From NCBI GenBank assembly GCA_946807835.1, contig OX327697.1, forward strand, positions 14,456,001 through 14,520,000: a stretch of 64,000 nucleotides of DNA, in the 5' to 3' direction. Of the stretch, positions 25,072-36,603 are shown one piece after another. Both the position numbers and the translations under genes were made by a program. This DNA is from Ailanthus altissimus (lineage: Eukaryota > Streptophyta > Magnoliopsida > Sapindales > Simaroubaceae). The first letter of the stretch is position 1. Each line of letters begins with the position of its first letter. The notes under the pieces were generated by a model. That model did no database searches, was not told the DNA's origin, and saw only the letters and a list, made by a program, of their open reading frames with translations.

Positions 25072-26552
25072 TGACAGGACCCGACCCAAACCCTCCTCGA
25101 GAATCGAGGCAGATCCTACAATACTTTTACTAACATACTTTTTACTCATACATATGATACAATGAGGCTACCTGCCTCAACAAAAGGTGTATACATATAC
25201 TCCAATATATAAAAACATATACAAGTACACAGACTGAGACACTTATGCAGCTATGCGTGTCATGGGCCAACCTCAAAAAGTGATGACTGTATCACATTAC
25301 ACGAATTCCTGTGACCACCTAGAAAAAATAAGAAAAATAGAAAAAAAGGTGAGTTTGTGGCCCAATTAGTGGACATAATTAGAAAATATTATATACTTTA
25401 TATGTATTATACACATATAAATCTGTAAGATAAAATAATCATGAAACTGTATACTAAGTAATCAATAAACTTGTACTGAAAGTATGAGCTGTCATAAAAT
25501 CTGTGCTAAAACTAAAATCATGACATAATATTGGGGATCTGAAAATATGAAAGCGCAAACTATCATAAAATATATTATAAAGATGAACATATGTAATATA
25601 GCTCTGGAAACATGTACTACACATATACTGAAAATTACACCAAACTTATACCTAGAGAAAAACTGGTCTAATCTGGCGGAAAAATTCATGCACAAGCTGA
25701 GTGGGGGATCTGAGCTGGTCTAACCCGGCGGATTGCTGCATCGCTCAGGTAGAGCAAAGTAAATTGGTCTAACGCATGCACAGAGCAACTACACTAAAGC
25801 GGAAGGTACACATATGGTGGTTCAAAAACTACTTCTAGATTATATCATGAAAGTATAATTGTTCTAAAATAAATATTTCTGTACTGAACGTAATCATAAA
25901 TTATACTATAATAAATTCTAAAATATTTATGAATATACTAAATAGCATAAATATTTATCTGTCTAAAATAAATCATAATTAAATCTGATAACACGTAATT
26001 TAATCATAAATGGCTGTATTAAAAGTATATAAAATATATATAGTTATCCATTCACAAAAGTGCGCTAATCCTGAATTAGGTCTGGATTCTGAGATCTATC
26101 CGCTGTCGGCACACCTCCTATATCATAGGGTGTAAAAATACATCATTAGTACCAATACGTATTATAAATATTAAAATATAAATATTCTAACATCATAAAA
26201 CTATTATCCCATAAAATACTGAGTATAAATCTAACTACCCAAACTGATTTCCTGAAATTTCCTATTTATTTATTTTTTTCTTTTTTTTTTCTTGGCTGTC
26301 TCTTTTGTTTTTCTTCTTCTCTTTCTCTTTTTCTTCCCTTCTTTCTTCTCGGCTTCTTTTCTTCCTTTCTCTTCTTTTTTTTTCTCTCTTTTCTTTTCCG
26401 ATTTTTGCTTCTTCTTCTCTTGTTTCTATTTGCTTCTCTTCCAACAAAGTAAAACAAAACCATTATATATGTATATAACGGGCACTGCTTGCTCTTTTTC
26501 CTTCTTTTTTTTTTGCCACCAATCAATTTATATAGCACACACGTGTATTATA
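25072..26552 (-). mobile_element. Tekay 5' LTR (right copy)
   Basis: It starts TGACAGGACCCGACCC and ends GTGTATTATA on the + strand, where the left LTR ends TGTATTACA. It is collinear with the left LTR except for lacking the 486-bp duplication. A T/C-rich stretch at 26270-26450 gives spurious Lys/Glu-rich frames on the minus strand. Confidence 0.88.
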
Positions 26553-26557
26553 GTATT

Positions 26558-28043
26558 TATACTTATTCTTTTGGTTTTCATACACTTAGTATTTGTTCAT
26601 TTAAATATGAACATTTGGCCTTTTTATGTGCTTTATTATTATTTTTTAGGTTTAAAGTTGACAGAGCAAAGAATGATTAAAATCTAAAGAAAAATGAGGC
26701 AAAACAATCAAAATGGGATAAAAAAAAAGGCTAGCACTGTGGTGCTAGGATGCGTAGCCGCAAAGCTGGAATGATAAAAAAAAGATGACAAAAACAAAAG
26801 TTCAGTGCTGAGGTACTAGATCATGAAGCATCCCCCTTAAAGTCAAAAGTAGAGCACTGGGATGCCCAAATCTAGAGCTGTAGCACTAATGTAACCCAAA
26901 AAAACCAAATAAGTATAAGCTAAACATCACAATGCTTAAGAGTAGCAACACAATGGTAGCTAAGTATTGAGCTAGTGCTGTAGAGCTAGAAAGTCAATGC
27001 CACAACATTAAGAAGAAAATCCAAAAAACCTAATTTTCCTTAAATGCAAAGTTTGCCTTAACTTGAAGACTAAAACCTATAAATAGAAGACTATTAAGCC
27101 AATATCAAAAGATATCAAAGAGAGCATAAGAGAAAGCAAATTCTTAAGACTTTAGAACAATGTTTATAGAATCAAGAGAAGAATATAAAAGCAAAGAAGA
27201 TAATGAAGATGAAGAATTCAGGGTACCATTCTCTTTTCATTTTTAGTTTTATCTGTTTTTTTCTATTTATTTTCTCTATGATGTTGAATATATTGGGTTC
27301 TAAAAATCTAGTTTTCAATATGAAATAAATTTTTTTTCTAGGATTACAATTTAAACTTGAAATGTAATTTGGATTTATAATCTTTTCTTAGTTTTATGAA
27401 ATCAATATAGAATTATTCAGTTATTTTGTATTTAATGCTTTCTAGTTACTTGATTATTAATTAAACTGATTTATGAACTAGAATGAACTTAGAAGAGGGT
27501 TTATATGTTTAGACTCAATAAATTGATATATGATCATAGTACAATAGCTATGAGTTTTATATGAGATAAGAATATACTCATATGGCATATATAATTGATT
27601 TCTAAGGAACTGTTTTTAATGATTCTTGCTTAATCTAATTACCATAGGAATTTAGGTAATTATTAGACAAGCTATATTCACTTGATCATCAGAAGAGGCT
27701 AGTGAAGATATTAAGGTTCTTAGTCAACAATTCATATTGATGAAGTAAATTAAGAGAAGATTATTAGATTTAAGTAAAATATCGAGGGATAGTTGTAATC
27801 TTAGGTTTATTCATTATTAGTGATTCAACACTTTTTATCATAATTTATCTCTATATTATTTTCTTTTCAATTAGATTTTCAAGAGTTGTTTATTTTAACT
27901 CTTAATTGTTTGGATAAGAGTTGGAGGACACAATTTTAGTACTTAGCAATTAATAATATTAATTTCTCGTAAGAATGATACTCTACTCCCATTAAATTTC
28001 TTGTTTATGATAGTGTGCACTTGCATTACAAATTTTACAATCA
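26558..28043 (+). mobile_element. Athila 3' LTR, main part
   Basis: This is the continuation of the LTR begun at 15350, displaced by the Tekay element. It shows CTTTTTATGTGCTTTATTA near 26617, a TATA-like CCTATAAATAG near 27070, the AGGATTACAATTTAAAC block near 27341 and the terminal GATAGTGTGCACTTGCATTA near 28009, ending ACAATCA at 28043. Between 26730 and 27010 there is a decayed array of AGCACTG/GTGCTA words that corresponds to the intact AGCGCCCCAGCGC array of the solo LTR at 34998. Confidence 0.75.
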
Positions 28044-28069
28044 GTTTTTGAAATTCATGAGGAGTTAGT

Positions 28070-31000
28070 TTCCTATACAATGACGCATTGGTCATAACTA
28101 TCTAGATAGTTGAAATAGAGGTAAATTAGGTACTCGTCGATATAGGAAACTCAGTGGATATAATATTCAAGGAGATGTTGGATGAGCTCGGTATCAAGGA
28201 CTTGAAGATTGATAGAACTCAGAACTCATTATAAAAAATTTGGGATTGCTGCGTCATGTTTTTAGAGGTCATCAAATTTTCCATGTCTTCGTGGGAAATT
28301 CCCTACGTTAAGACTTTAATGGTAAACTTTGTGATCCCTTATCGAGTTATATTGGGAAGAGCATTCGTGAGAAATTTGAATGCAGCCATGTCCATTAACT
28401 ATTTGAAATTGAAAATTTCTGCTTGAGATGGAGTAAGGGTTATTATAAGAGATCAAAAATCAGCAATGAGCAACTATGCGACCTTATTTAAGCTAACCTT
28501 CTATATCTTAACAATGAATTGAAGGGAAAATAGTGAATCTAAGTTCCTGCAGCCAATAAAATAGTTACTCTTGGTACCTATTAGGCCAAGAGCACCTAAA
28601 AATACAGTCAAGATATGCTCACAATTAGAGCCTAAGATAAAGAAGGAGTTGAGTACACTATTAAGGTAGTTTTCGAACATCTTCGCTTGGTCAAACCAAG
28701 ACATACTAGGAATAGACCTGCCCTGATCTCACATGCATTGGCTATTGATTTATTCTTCAAAAATATGTTAAAATAAAAAGAATAATTTTCAATCAGGAAA
28801 AAAATAAAGTCATCGCAATAGATGTCAAGAAACTCTTAGTAGAAAGATTCATTTGAGAAGTTCACTACCCAAAATTATTGGCTAATGTAGTGATGGTTAA
28901 GAAAAACAATGAAAAGTAGAGAACATATATGGCCTTCATAGATTTGAACAAAGTCTACCCTAAAGATAAATTTTAATTTTCGAACATAGAATAATTGGTA
29001 AACTCCATGGTTACGCAATCTCTCCTCAACTTCATAGATGTTTTCTCAAGATACAACCAAATTAAGATTTTCCCTCCTAACCAATAAAAGACGTCATTTA
29101 TTATTCATCAAGAAACTTACTGTTATAAGGTCACACCATTCGGACTAGAAAATACTAGTGTTACCTACCAAAGGTTCGTAAATAAACTATTCAAACCACT
29201 GATCAGGAAAAGCATGGAGGTATATATAGATGATATGATCGCGAAGTCAATTCAATTTGAGGACCACATAGATAATCTGAGAAAAACCTTTATGACTTGG
29301 AATTTATGGTGAGTTAGAAAGGAATTGAATCTAATCTAGTCAAAATTTGACAATCTTTGAAATGAAATCTTTAAGCACCATCAAAGAAATATATATTCTA
29401 ATAAGCTGAATAGCCATCCTTAGTCGATTTATTTCTAAAGCCATTGACAAGTACTTTGAATTTCTTTAGGCTATTGAGAGTAAAGAGAACATAAGGTGGC
29501 TCATCTACTTTACCTTATCGTAAGAAAAATCAAGGACTAGCTAGTCATATCCTTAAGGGTTTCAACACGAGTAGTAAACGTAATACTAATAAAGAGAAAT
29601 GAGGAATTTATAGATATATATATATATATTTACTTTGCCAACAAGGCCTTCATAGACCTCGAGATTTCTGCCCATTGATAGAGAAGTTTGTATTAGCACT
29701 AGTCATGTTAGGACAAAAATTACAACTGTTCTTTTAAGCCCACACTATAGTCTTTATCACCAACCAACCCCTGAGATAAATCCTCTACAAGCTTGACCTC
29801 TCAAAGCATCTAATTAAATGGGTGATTGAACTCAGTGAGTTTGACATCCAGTTTAAACAAAGCGTATATTAAGGGACAAGCTCTCACGAATTTTGCTATA
29901 CAATGCATCCATTGAGATAGAGTCATACCAAAATATTTTTGTAAAGAGCCCTTAGATGTATAAAGTAATGAAAAAGCCCTGCCTTAACTTGGACATTCTT
30001 TTTTGTTGAAGCCTCTAACTTTAAGTGATGTAAGTATGGCATTATACTTGTCAATCCAAATGGAGACAAGCTCAGTTATACGATTATATTTAGCTTTCTT
30101 ATATTAAACAATGAAGCCGAGTACGAAGCCCTCATAGCTGGCTTGAGAGTTGCCTCGTCACTCATCTTAAAAGATTCATCATCAAAAGTGACTCATAGCT
30201 CATTGTCAACCATGTTAATAATATATTTGAGGCGTAAGGAGATCACATGGCCGACTAACTTTAAAACGTAATTAAGTAGATAAAACTATTTGAAAAGGTT
30301 GAATTCAATAGATACAAAGGGTAGAAAATCACAAGGCAGACAGATTAGCAAGAATAACTTCGATTGAGTAAGCTTGAAAAGCACGATTAGTCCCTTTCGA
30401 GTTCATCCCTAAATCTAGCATTAAAAAGACAAAGAATGAAGGGATCTTGTAGATTGATCCACATTCAAGTTGGATGAATCCTATTTGAGAATATATTGAG
30501 AATGTAAAGTTGCCATAAGATAAGCTAAAAGCATACCAATTAAGGTACTGATCAGCTTGATGCACCCTTATCTATGGCGTCCTTTATTGACTAGGATATT
30601 CTTTCTTGTACTTAAGACATCTAACACCTGATGAAGCCGGATATATGCTTTATAAAATTTATGAAAAGATTTGTGAAAATCACTTTAGAGCTGAGGCCTT
30701 GGCTCACAATACTTTTAGGATGGGTTATTACTAGCCTACAACATTCAAGGATGCAAATGAGCTAGTTAAGAAATGTGATACATGCCTGAAATAGGCTAAT
30801 AACATTCATGTTCCACCTGAAAATTTAAAGACAATGATCAGCCCCTAACCCTTTGCACAGTGGGAACTTAACCTGATTAGCCTCTTTCCCTGAGGAAGAG
30901 GCTTAGCTAAGTACACCATCGTTGTTGTTGATTACTTCACTAAGTGGATAGAATTTGAGTGCCTAGCAAACATCACCACCAAATAGTTTGGTATGCAACT

Positions 31001-31560
31001 CTTATTTGCCTCCCTAGCTCACCTTAAGGACCGAATGAGTAAAATCCTCTAACAAGCTCAGCAGAAAGATATTGAAGAAAAAACTAATTGATAAGAAATG
31101 AGCTTTGGTCAATTAGTTGCCCAAAGTACTATAGACACTGAGGACTACTAGCAATACAACTATTGATGGTGCCTCTTACTCTCTAGCCTTCAAATATGAT
31201 GTTGTAATCCCACTAGAATTAGAAATGCCTAACCATCAAGTGCAACACTTTAATGAGAACAAGAACGTGCTCATATAGGAAAACCTAGACTTGATCGAGC
31301 AGAAGAATGAACCAACCATGATTTAAACTAGTGCTTATCAATAAAAAATTGCTCGATATAAATAACAAGATAGGTCAAGCCTGAGAATTCCAAGGAGACA
31401 TGGTCCTAAAAAAAGTACTACCAAATACCAAGGACCAGACCGAAGGAGTTCTCAGATCAAATTCAGAGTCCCTACAAAGTGATCAGAAGAATCTGACTAG
31501 GTGCTTACTAGCTCGAACTTGTAGATAGAAGAGTTGTTAAAACACCCGAGAATGCCAAGC
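28070..31560 (+). pseudogene. Tat-lineage Ty3/gypsy pol remnant with second RNase H
   Basis: No gag or LTR of its own is seen; the left end is cut at the Athila LTR. Protease block: DALVITI (about 28082), MLDELGIKDLKI, VILGRAFVRNLNAAMSINYL (about 28350-28410). RT: LLANVVMVKKNNEK (28880), YKVTPFGLENTSVTYQRFVN (29115-29180), MEVYIDDMIAKS (29214-29250). RNase H: HLIKWVIELSEFDIQFK (about 29808-29858). A second RNase H has NNEAEYEALIAGL-like and FIIKSDS motifs at 30107-30205; an extra archaeal-type RNase H is characteristic of the Tat lineage. Integrase: GLAKYTIVVVDYFTKWIEFE-like block near 30900 and ALGY-type VIPLELEMPNHQVQHFNENK at 31207-31266. Part of the integrase core is deleted near 31030. 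Stops throughout. Confidence 0.78.
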
Positions 31561-32006
31561 TCCTAAAAATAATGAATATTATCATCAATACCCTTAAACT
31601 ATGGTCTAATTACAAGAAGACCCATAAATTTAAAAAATCGACGTTAATACTCAATTTTTTTAAAAAATATCACTAATACCCAAGTGTTAGTGGTTTGCCA
31701 TGAAAGTTAACGAATTCAAGGTAATCAAGTCATTTCACACTCTGAACACTAATATCATTTTTAAAAAATAAAAAATAAAATAATAAAAAATAAAAATAAA
31801 AATTTTGGCCACTAAACCAAGCGGCCAAATGGTCGCTCGGTTCCAACGACCATAATGGCTGCCAGTCTAAGCGGCCAAATGGTCGCTGATGGAAATTGTT
31901 TTTCAAAATTTTATTATTTTTTAAACATTTTCATTTTATTTATCATTATTTTGTGAATATTTTATCATTATTTTATTTTATTTATTATCTTTATTTTATT
32001 GTTTTA

Positions 32007-32798
32007 GGGATACTATCAAGCATACCCATGACGTATGACTTAATATTAATAATACCAATTAGTTTGAGAATTAGATAGTAATACATAACCGTTAGAGAAT
32101 ATTCTATTAAAATTAACAAAATTACGTGAAATGACTAAATTACCATTTGAAATATATTCTGCCATCTTCAGAACACCATTTAAAAAAACAAAATTTATTA
32201 ATAAATTAATAATAACAGAGCACGTTTTAAAAAAATCAATTTTTTATTAATGATTTAATACTTTTAAATTTTAAATTAATTTAAATTATTAAAAATAATT
32301 AAAATTATAAAACAATAAAAGTAAAGTGGCCAAAATGGCAGCTGGTTAACGGCCATTTCGACCCTTGTTAATAACAGCCATTTCGGTCGCTTTAACTGCT
32401 GCCAAAATGGCCACTTTAACGGCTGCCATTTCGGCCACTGTTAACAATGGTCAAAATAGAGAGTTTAACAACGACTATTTTGGCCGCTTTAACAGTGGCC
32501 AGAATGGCCGCTTTAATTGTTGTTGTTTTTTTTTAATTTTAAAAAAAAAATTGAGTGTTTGGATACAATAATAATATTGTTTGGATAAAAGGATAAATGT
32601 GTTTAGTTAGAAAAATAAGGGTGTTTAGATATGGGATTAGAGCTATTTGGATAAAACAACATTGAAATAACGATATCTCTTTTATCAATTAATTTTAACG
32701 AAAGATTCCCTAACGGTTGGACATAACTGCCCATTTCCTAAACTAGTGGGTATTATTGAAATTAGGTTATACTTCAAGGGTATTCTTAGTAATATCTC
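32007..32798. mobile_element. Mutator-like non-autonomous element (inner, nested)
   Basis: The left end GGGATACTATCAAGCATACC and the inverted right end GAGATATTACTAAGAATACC pair over about 110 bp, including the shared GTTAGWGAATMTTC-like part. Flanks ATTGTTTTA (31998-32006) and ATTATTTTA (32799-32807) are a 9-bp target-site duplication with one mismatch, as expected for Mutator-like elements. Its termini resemble the outer element's, so both belong to one family. The interior holds the 24-bp minisatellite. No coding region. Confidence 0.8.
32351..32517. repeat. Minisatellite of about seven 24-bp units with a GGCCATTTTGGCC-type core
   Basis: Units of 21-25 bp follow each other at 32351, 32372, 32397, 32421, 32446, 32470 and 32494. 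Each has a near-palindromic core related to GGCCATTTTGGCC and a spacer TTTAAC or GTTAAC. Because the core is nearly its own reverse complement, the orientation alternates between GCCATTT and GCCAAAA forms. A further GGCCAAAATGGC sits at 32329. Confidence 0.8.
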
Positions 32799-33071
32799 AT
32801 TATTTTATTAAATTTACAAGTCACAATTTTGAAAATCATGCAATTGTTATGTCATGTCAATTTTATTTAATGCATAAGGGACTAAATAGTTATTTAATAT
32901 TGATTGACATATAATCTATTTAATTTAACGGAATATTTTTAATAATTGGACATTTGTGCATATTTTACACACACAAAAAAATGGTACTAATGTCAATTTT
33001 TTAAACTTATAGGTATTATTGTAATTAGGCCATACCTCAAAGATATTAATGACTATATCCCTAAAATTAAT

Positions 33072-34997
33072 ATTATCCATAGTTATCTTTATTGTACTCC
33101 TTTAACTTGTAAAAGTGAAGTCATCAATAAAATCTTTAAAAAAAATAATAATATGATAAGCAAATGCGTTTTGGACTAATATGGGCACAAGGGCGTCCTT
33201 AATGCCCGAGAAGGGTAAAAAATCAAAAAGGCACACATCAGATCCCAAAATATGAAGACTTGATCAATTTTGCATTTTTAAAGACTAGAAAATAATTGTA
33301 ATTGACAAGAAGCCATAGGCAAAAATAAAGATTTTTATTGATATGCAAAGAATTTATATGAGTATTTACAAAAATACACACACACACACACACAAGATCT
33401 CAAGTATCAGGAAAATAAGGGGTTGATCAGTAACTAGAGGTTGGGTGGTCTTAGTAACAGGTCTAGCCAAGGTGATTGAGAGTCATTATCATCCTCCTTA
33501 CCACTCGAGGCATCAAGAGCATCATTCAACTATTGAAGATTAATGTCTAGGTATTGTTCCTTGAAAAGATTGACACTTCTCTTAAATCCATCCATAACCC
33601 AAAGCAAATGCCTCATCCTTGGCCACCACACATTTATTAACTTTCTCTTCGACCTTATATGCCCTATCCCACGGTTGATCAAACTCCTTCAAAGCATTAA
33701 CCAGTGCCTTTATGTTCTTCATTTGCTCATCGAAGCATGCAGTTTGCCTTATTAGTTTTAAGATCCTACTTTTAGCAGAGACAAAACCTCTAGCAACCTC
33801 ATCCTGGCTAACTTTACTATGTTACTTGAGCTTAGAAACTCGACTCTCAGCTGTAATATCTTAGTGGCCATCTTCTCTAATTTCCCCTTTAAACTCCCAC
33901 CTCTCTATCCTTAAGTTTGATTTGATTTCTCACTACGACTAAATCCTTTCTGAGGCCTGAAGCTTCAAATCGTTGTAGATACCCTTAAGGATAGTTCTTT
34001 AGCAAAGAGACAGGTTGTACATTCGTTAAAAATAAAAAAAATAATATTAAGTTAAGATTAAAGCAATTAGATAAGGAGAATTCAACTTAAAAAAGAATGA
34101 GAAGAAAATAAGACTCACATCCATTGAATCTATAAGTGATGAGTGAAGGCAATAAAAGCATCTCGATCATGCATCTCAATCATGCATCTGATGAGTATGA
34201 GTTGGGCCAATAGACCTTTCTCATTCCTTAATAACCAAAAGTAGGTGCTCAAACTTGCTCTGAGATGTAACGGGAAAATTACTTGAGGAGAAAGTATAAG
34301 GATTTCCAATTACCAACTTATGAACAACCTCCCAATTGATTGACTCATCTCTTAGAAAAGTGGGGCTAGACTTTAATGGGATCGAGGATCTTTACAATGA
34401 CTAAGGGTGTGGCATTGCAGTTTAAGGTATGGTACATCGAGTTAGAGATGAGGAGCTAGTGACTCTTTGCCCCTCTTTAGTTGTAGAAGAAACCTTTCAA
34501 ACTAATGTCCTTGAAACCTTTACACCTCCCATAGGAGTAGTAGTAGTACTGATCCCTTCACCATGCCTCGACAGGTTACTAATAGCTCATCAAACAGTAG
34601 GTTTTCTTTGCTTTGCATAACTATAAAGTGCTCCTCATGTCAAGCACGTTTCTTATTATTTTCTTTGTTTTGCATAACTATAAAGTGTAAACAAAGGCTA
34701 GATTAGCATTGAAAGCTCAAAATGAAAAGTGTAAATGATGAAAGCAGACACTTACTGCCTTCTCCAAGCTCCCTTGAGGTTGACCACCTCTAATATTCTT
34801 CATAACTGAAGAATCCTCATCCCTCTCATGATCAATTAACTTAGTTTTGGTTATCACTCTTACCTGAACACCCAAATGTGAAACCTAGATTGACTTAGGG
34901 CTGACGTGATTCCTAACAAATAGAGAAAACCAATCTATTCTTATTTCAAAAATAAAGTCAATCACTGCAGCTCTAAGGTGAAGAATAATCAACAAAC
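33072..34997 (-). pseudogene. Degraded minus-strand frame, probably the antisense ORF of a Tat element
   Basis: No open frame survives, but minus-strand translation of 33480-33900 gives coiled-coil-like, Lys/Glu-rich pieces in shifting frames: KGKLEKMATKILQLRVEF, FDEQMKNIKALVNALKEFDQ, and a C-terminal piece GFKRSVNLFKEQYLDINLQ followed by an acidic tail. Proteins with this kind of end are common as antisense frames in the 3' part of plant Tat retrotransposons, which fits the Tat pol lying just to the left on the + strand. A (CA)n microsatellite lies at 33376-33394. Lineage and function are inference. Confidence 0.4.
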
Positions 34998-36396
34998 TGA
35001 TAGGGGCAAATTTGTCATATATTTTCTCATGTTTTTATTATTGATATTTTATAATTTTATGAGAATAGATGGCTATTTATGTGCATTATTGTTATTTATA
35101 GGGACTTGAACAAAATTTAAAGAAAGAATGCAAAAGGAGCGAAAACAGGGACTAAAATGCAAAGTTTTCAAAATTTGAGTCTAGCGCCCTCGCACCACAA
35201 GGATTATCGCCCCAGCTCTGGAATAGTGATCGAAATAAGAAAAACGACCTGCTTAAGTCGCGTATAGCGCCCCAGCGCCGAAGAGTCACCGCACCAACGA
35301 CACTCCAGCGCCCCAGCGTTATCATCCCACCGCTCCAGCGGTGAAGGCTTTTTCACGCGTCGCCCCAGCAACAACTGCATAGCGCGCTAGCGTTAGTGCG
35401 AGTCCTAGTCCAACGAGAATTGAGATTTTCAAGCTCATATCAATCCCTATAAAAAGCCACTCGTTCCCAGCCTTCAAGAATCAATCCAAGACGACCCAAG
35501 AGCACCAAGAATACAGAGCAAGAGTCTTGGAGAGCAATAGAAGCTTAATTGAAGCAACTTTAAAGAGAGATACAAGATGTTCTTCGGCATCAAGAGAATC
35601 TAGATCAACATTAATTAAGAGCAATTCGACGTCTACATCGGTTTGCTAATAATTGTATCATGATTTATAATTATTTTTATTGCTGTTCTCTTGTAACTAT
35701 GAGCTAAACTTATTTTTTAGGGTTAATACTTGAACTCAATATGTGTGCTTAATTGCCATATCTTTTGAATATTTAATAAACTTAGTTCTTTGATATTCAA
35801 ATTACTTGTGCTTAATGCTTCAATATATTTGGCCAATATATGGTGAACGAGTTGGTAATTTGTTGATAAACTCGGAAGAGGAATCAATATATTTAGACCT
35901 AGGTAATTTGATGCATAATTGTAGAGTAACATTTAATGTTGCATATGCAAGTTTCAATTTAGGATAGGAATATACCTAATTGGCATGTATGATCAATAAA
36001 ACATAATCTTAATGAATCTTAATTTATTACAAGTACCATAGGAATATAGGTATTTGGTAAATTAAGGTATACTTGCATGACCTTGGAAGAGGCTTGTGAA
36101 TACATTAGTGTCTTAATCAATAACAAAGATTAAGGAGTTAAATATTAGAAGATTAATCATTAGAAATCATATTGAGGGATAGTATTAATCCTAAGTTCTC
36201 TCTACGTTGCTATCTCCCTATTCTCTTTGCATTGTGTTTTTATTTTTATATTTTCTACATTCATTCTTAGATTTTTTATTTTTCTGAATAATTATTAGGA
36301 AGACATAATTTTAGTATTTGGTTTAAAAAAAGAAACAATTATCCCTATGGTAGTGTAGACTTGCACTGAATTTTATGATATAGAAATATTTCATCA
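34998..36396 (+). mobile_element. GC-rich solo Athila/Tat-type LTR
   Basis: It starts TGATAGGGGCAAATTTGTCA and ends ATTTCATCA, with CAAAC on both sides (34993-34997 and 36397-36401), a perfect 5-bp target-site duplication. It shares LTR architecture with 10182-11362: a GTGCATTATTGTTATTTATAGG block, a TATA-like CCTATAAAAAG near 35450, AGGGTTAATACTTGAACTC near 35719 and GTGTAGACTTGCACTGAA near 36354. At 35165-35410 there is an array of AGCGCCCCAGCG-type words with intact CpG. Length 1399 bp; no internal region. Confidence 0.85.
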
Positions 36397-36603
36397 CAAA
36401 CCATCATCATCAAGCAAGAAATCATAATTCATAAAAGCACATGAAATGTGTGTACAAATTCACAAAATCCCCAAAGTTCAAAAATAATCCTAAGAATAAG
36501 CCGAGAAAAAAGGGAGTGACCATCATAACAAAGTTAAAAAAACCAACGACTTACTTGTATCATTGAATGAGTAAAAAAAAAAGTAAATCACTAGTGAAAA
36601 TAA

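Larger units (their letters stand above)
15360..26552 (-). mobile_element. Tekay-clade chromovirus (Ty3/gypsy), full structure, inserted in the Athila LTR
   Basis: Terminal repeats lie at 15360-17345 and 25072-26552, with flanking GTATT on both sides (15355-15359 and 26553-26557), a perfect 5-bp target-site duplication. On the minus strand the order is 5' LTR, primer-binding site, gag, protease, RT/RNase H, integrase, chromodomain, polypurine tract, 3' LTR. The tRNA-iMet-type primer site, long LTRs and C-terminal chromodomain fit the Tekay (Del) clade. A solo LTR (20032-22805) splits RT. Stops in most domains make it non-autonomous. As its target is the Athila LTR, it is younger than the Athila element. 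Confidence 0.88.
5653..28043 (+). mobile_element. Decayed Athila-lineage Ty3/gypsy retrotransposon, host of several nested insertions
   Basis: In order on the + strand: a truncated 5' LTR (5653-5972), a degraded primer-binding region (5973-5998), gag, protease, reverse transcriptase/RNase H, integrase, a short 3' untranslated part, a polypurine tract (15332-15349) and a 3' LTR (15350-15359, continuing at 26558-28043). Athila assignment rests on the gag, protease and RT signatures described in the separate entries. Insertions interrupt it at 10182-11362, 13016-15262 and 15360-26552. Every domain carries stops or frameshifts, so the element is dead. Outer target-site duplications were not identified. 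Confidence 0.8.
31574..33060. mobile_element. Mutator-like non-autonomous element (outer)
   Basis: The left end (from GAATATTATCATCAATACCC, then GGTCTAATTACAAGAAGACC) and the reverse complement of the right end (GGATATAGTCATTAATATCT, then GGCCTAATTACAATAATACC) form inverted repeats of about 60 bp. Flanks CTAAAAATAAT (31563-31573) and CTAAAATTAAT (33061-33071) match at 10 of 11 positions, a target-site duplication in the Mutator-like size range. There is no transposase. At 31806-31890 it carries GCGGCCAAATGGTCGCT twice. It also hosts the nested element at 32007-32798. Confidence 0.75.

Noticed and set aside
26262..26687. Lys/Glu-rich minus frames and a 131-codon Phe/Leu-rich + frame
   Set aside because: Same low-complexity part of the right Tekay LTR, running across its end into Athila LTR; no conserved protein.
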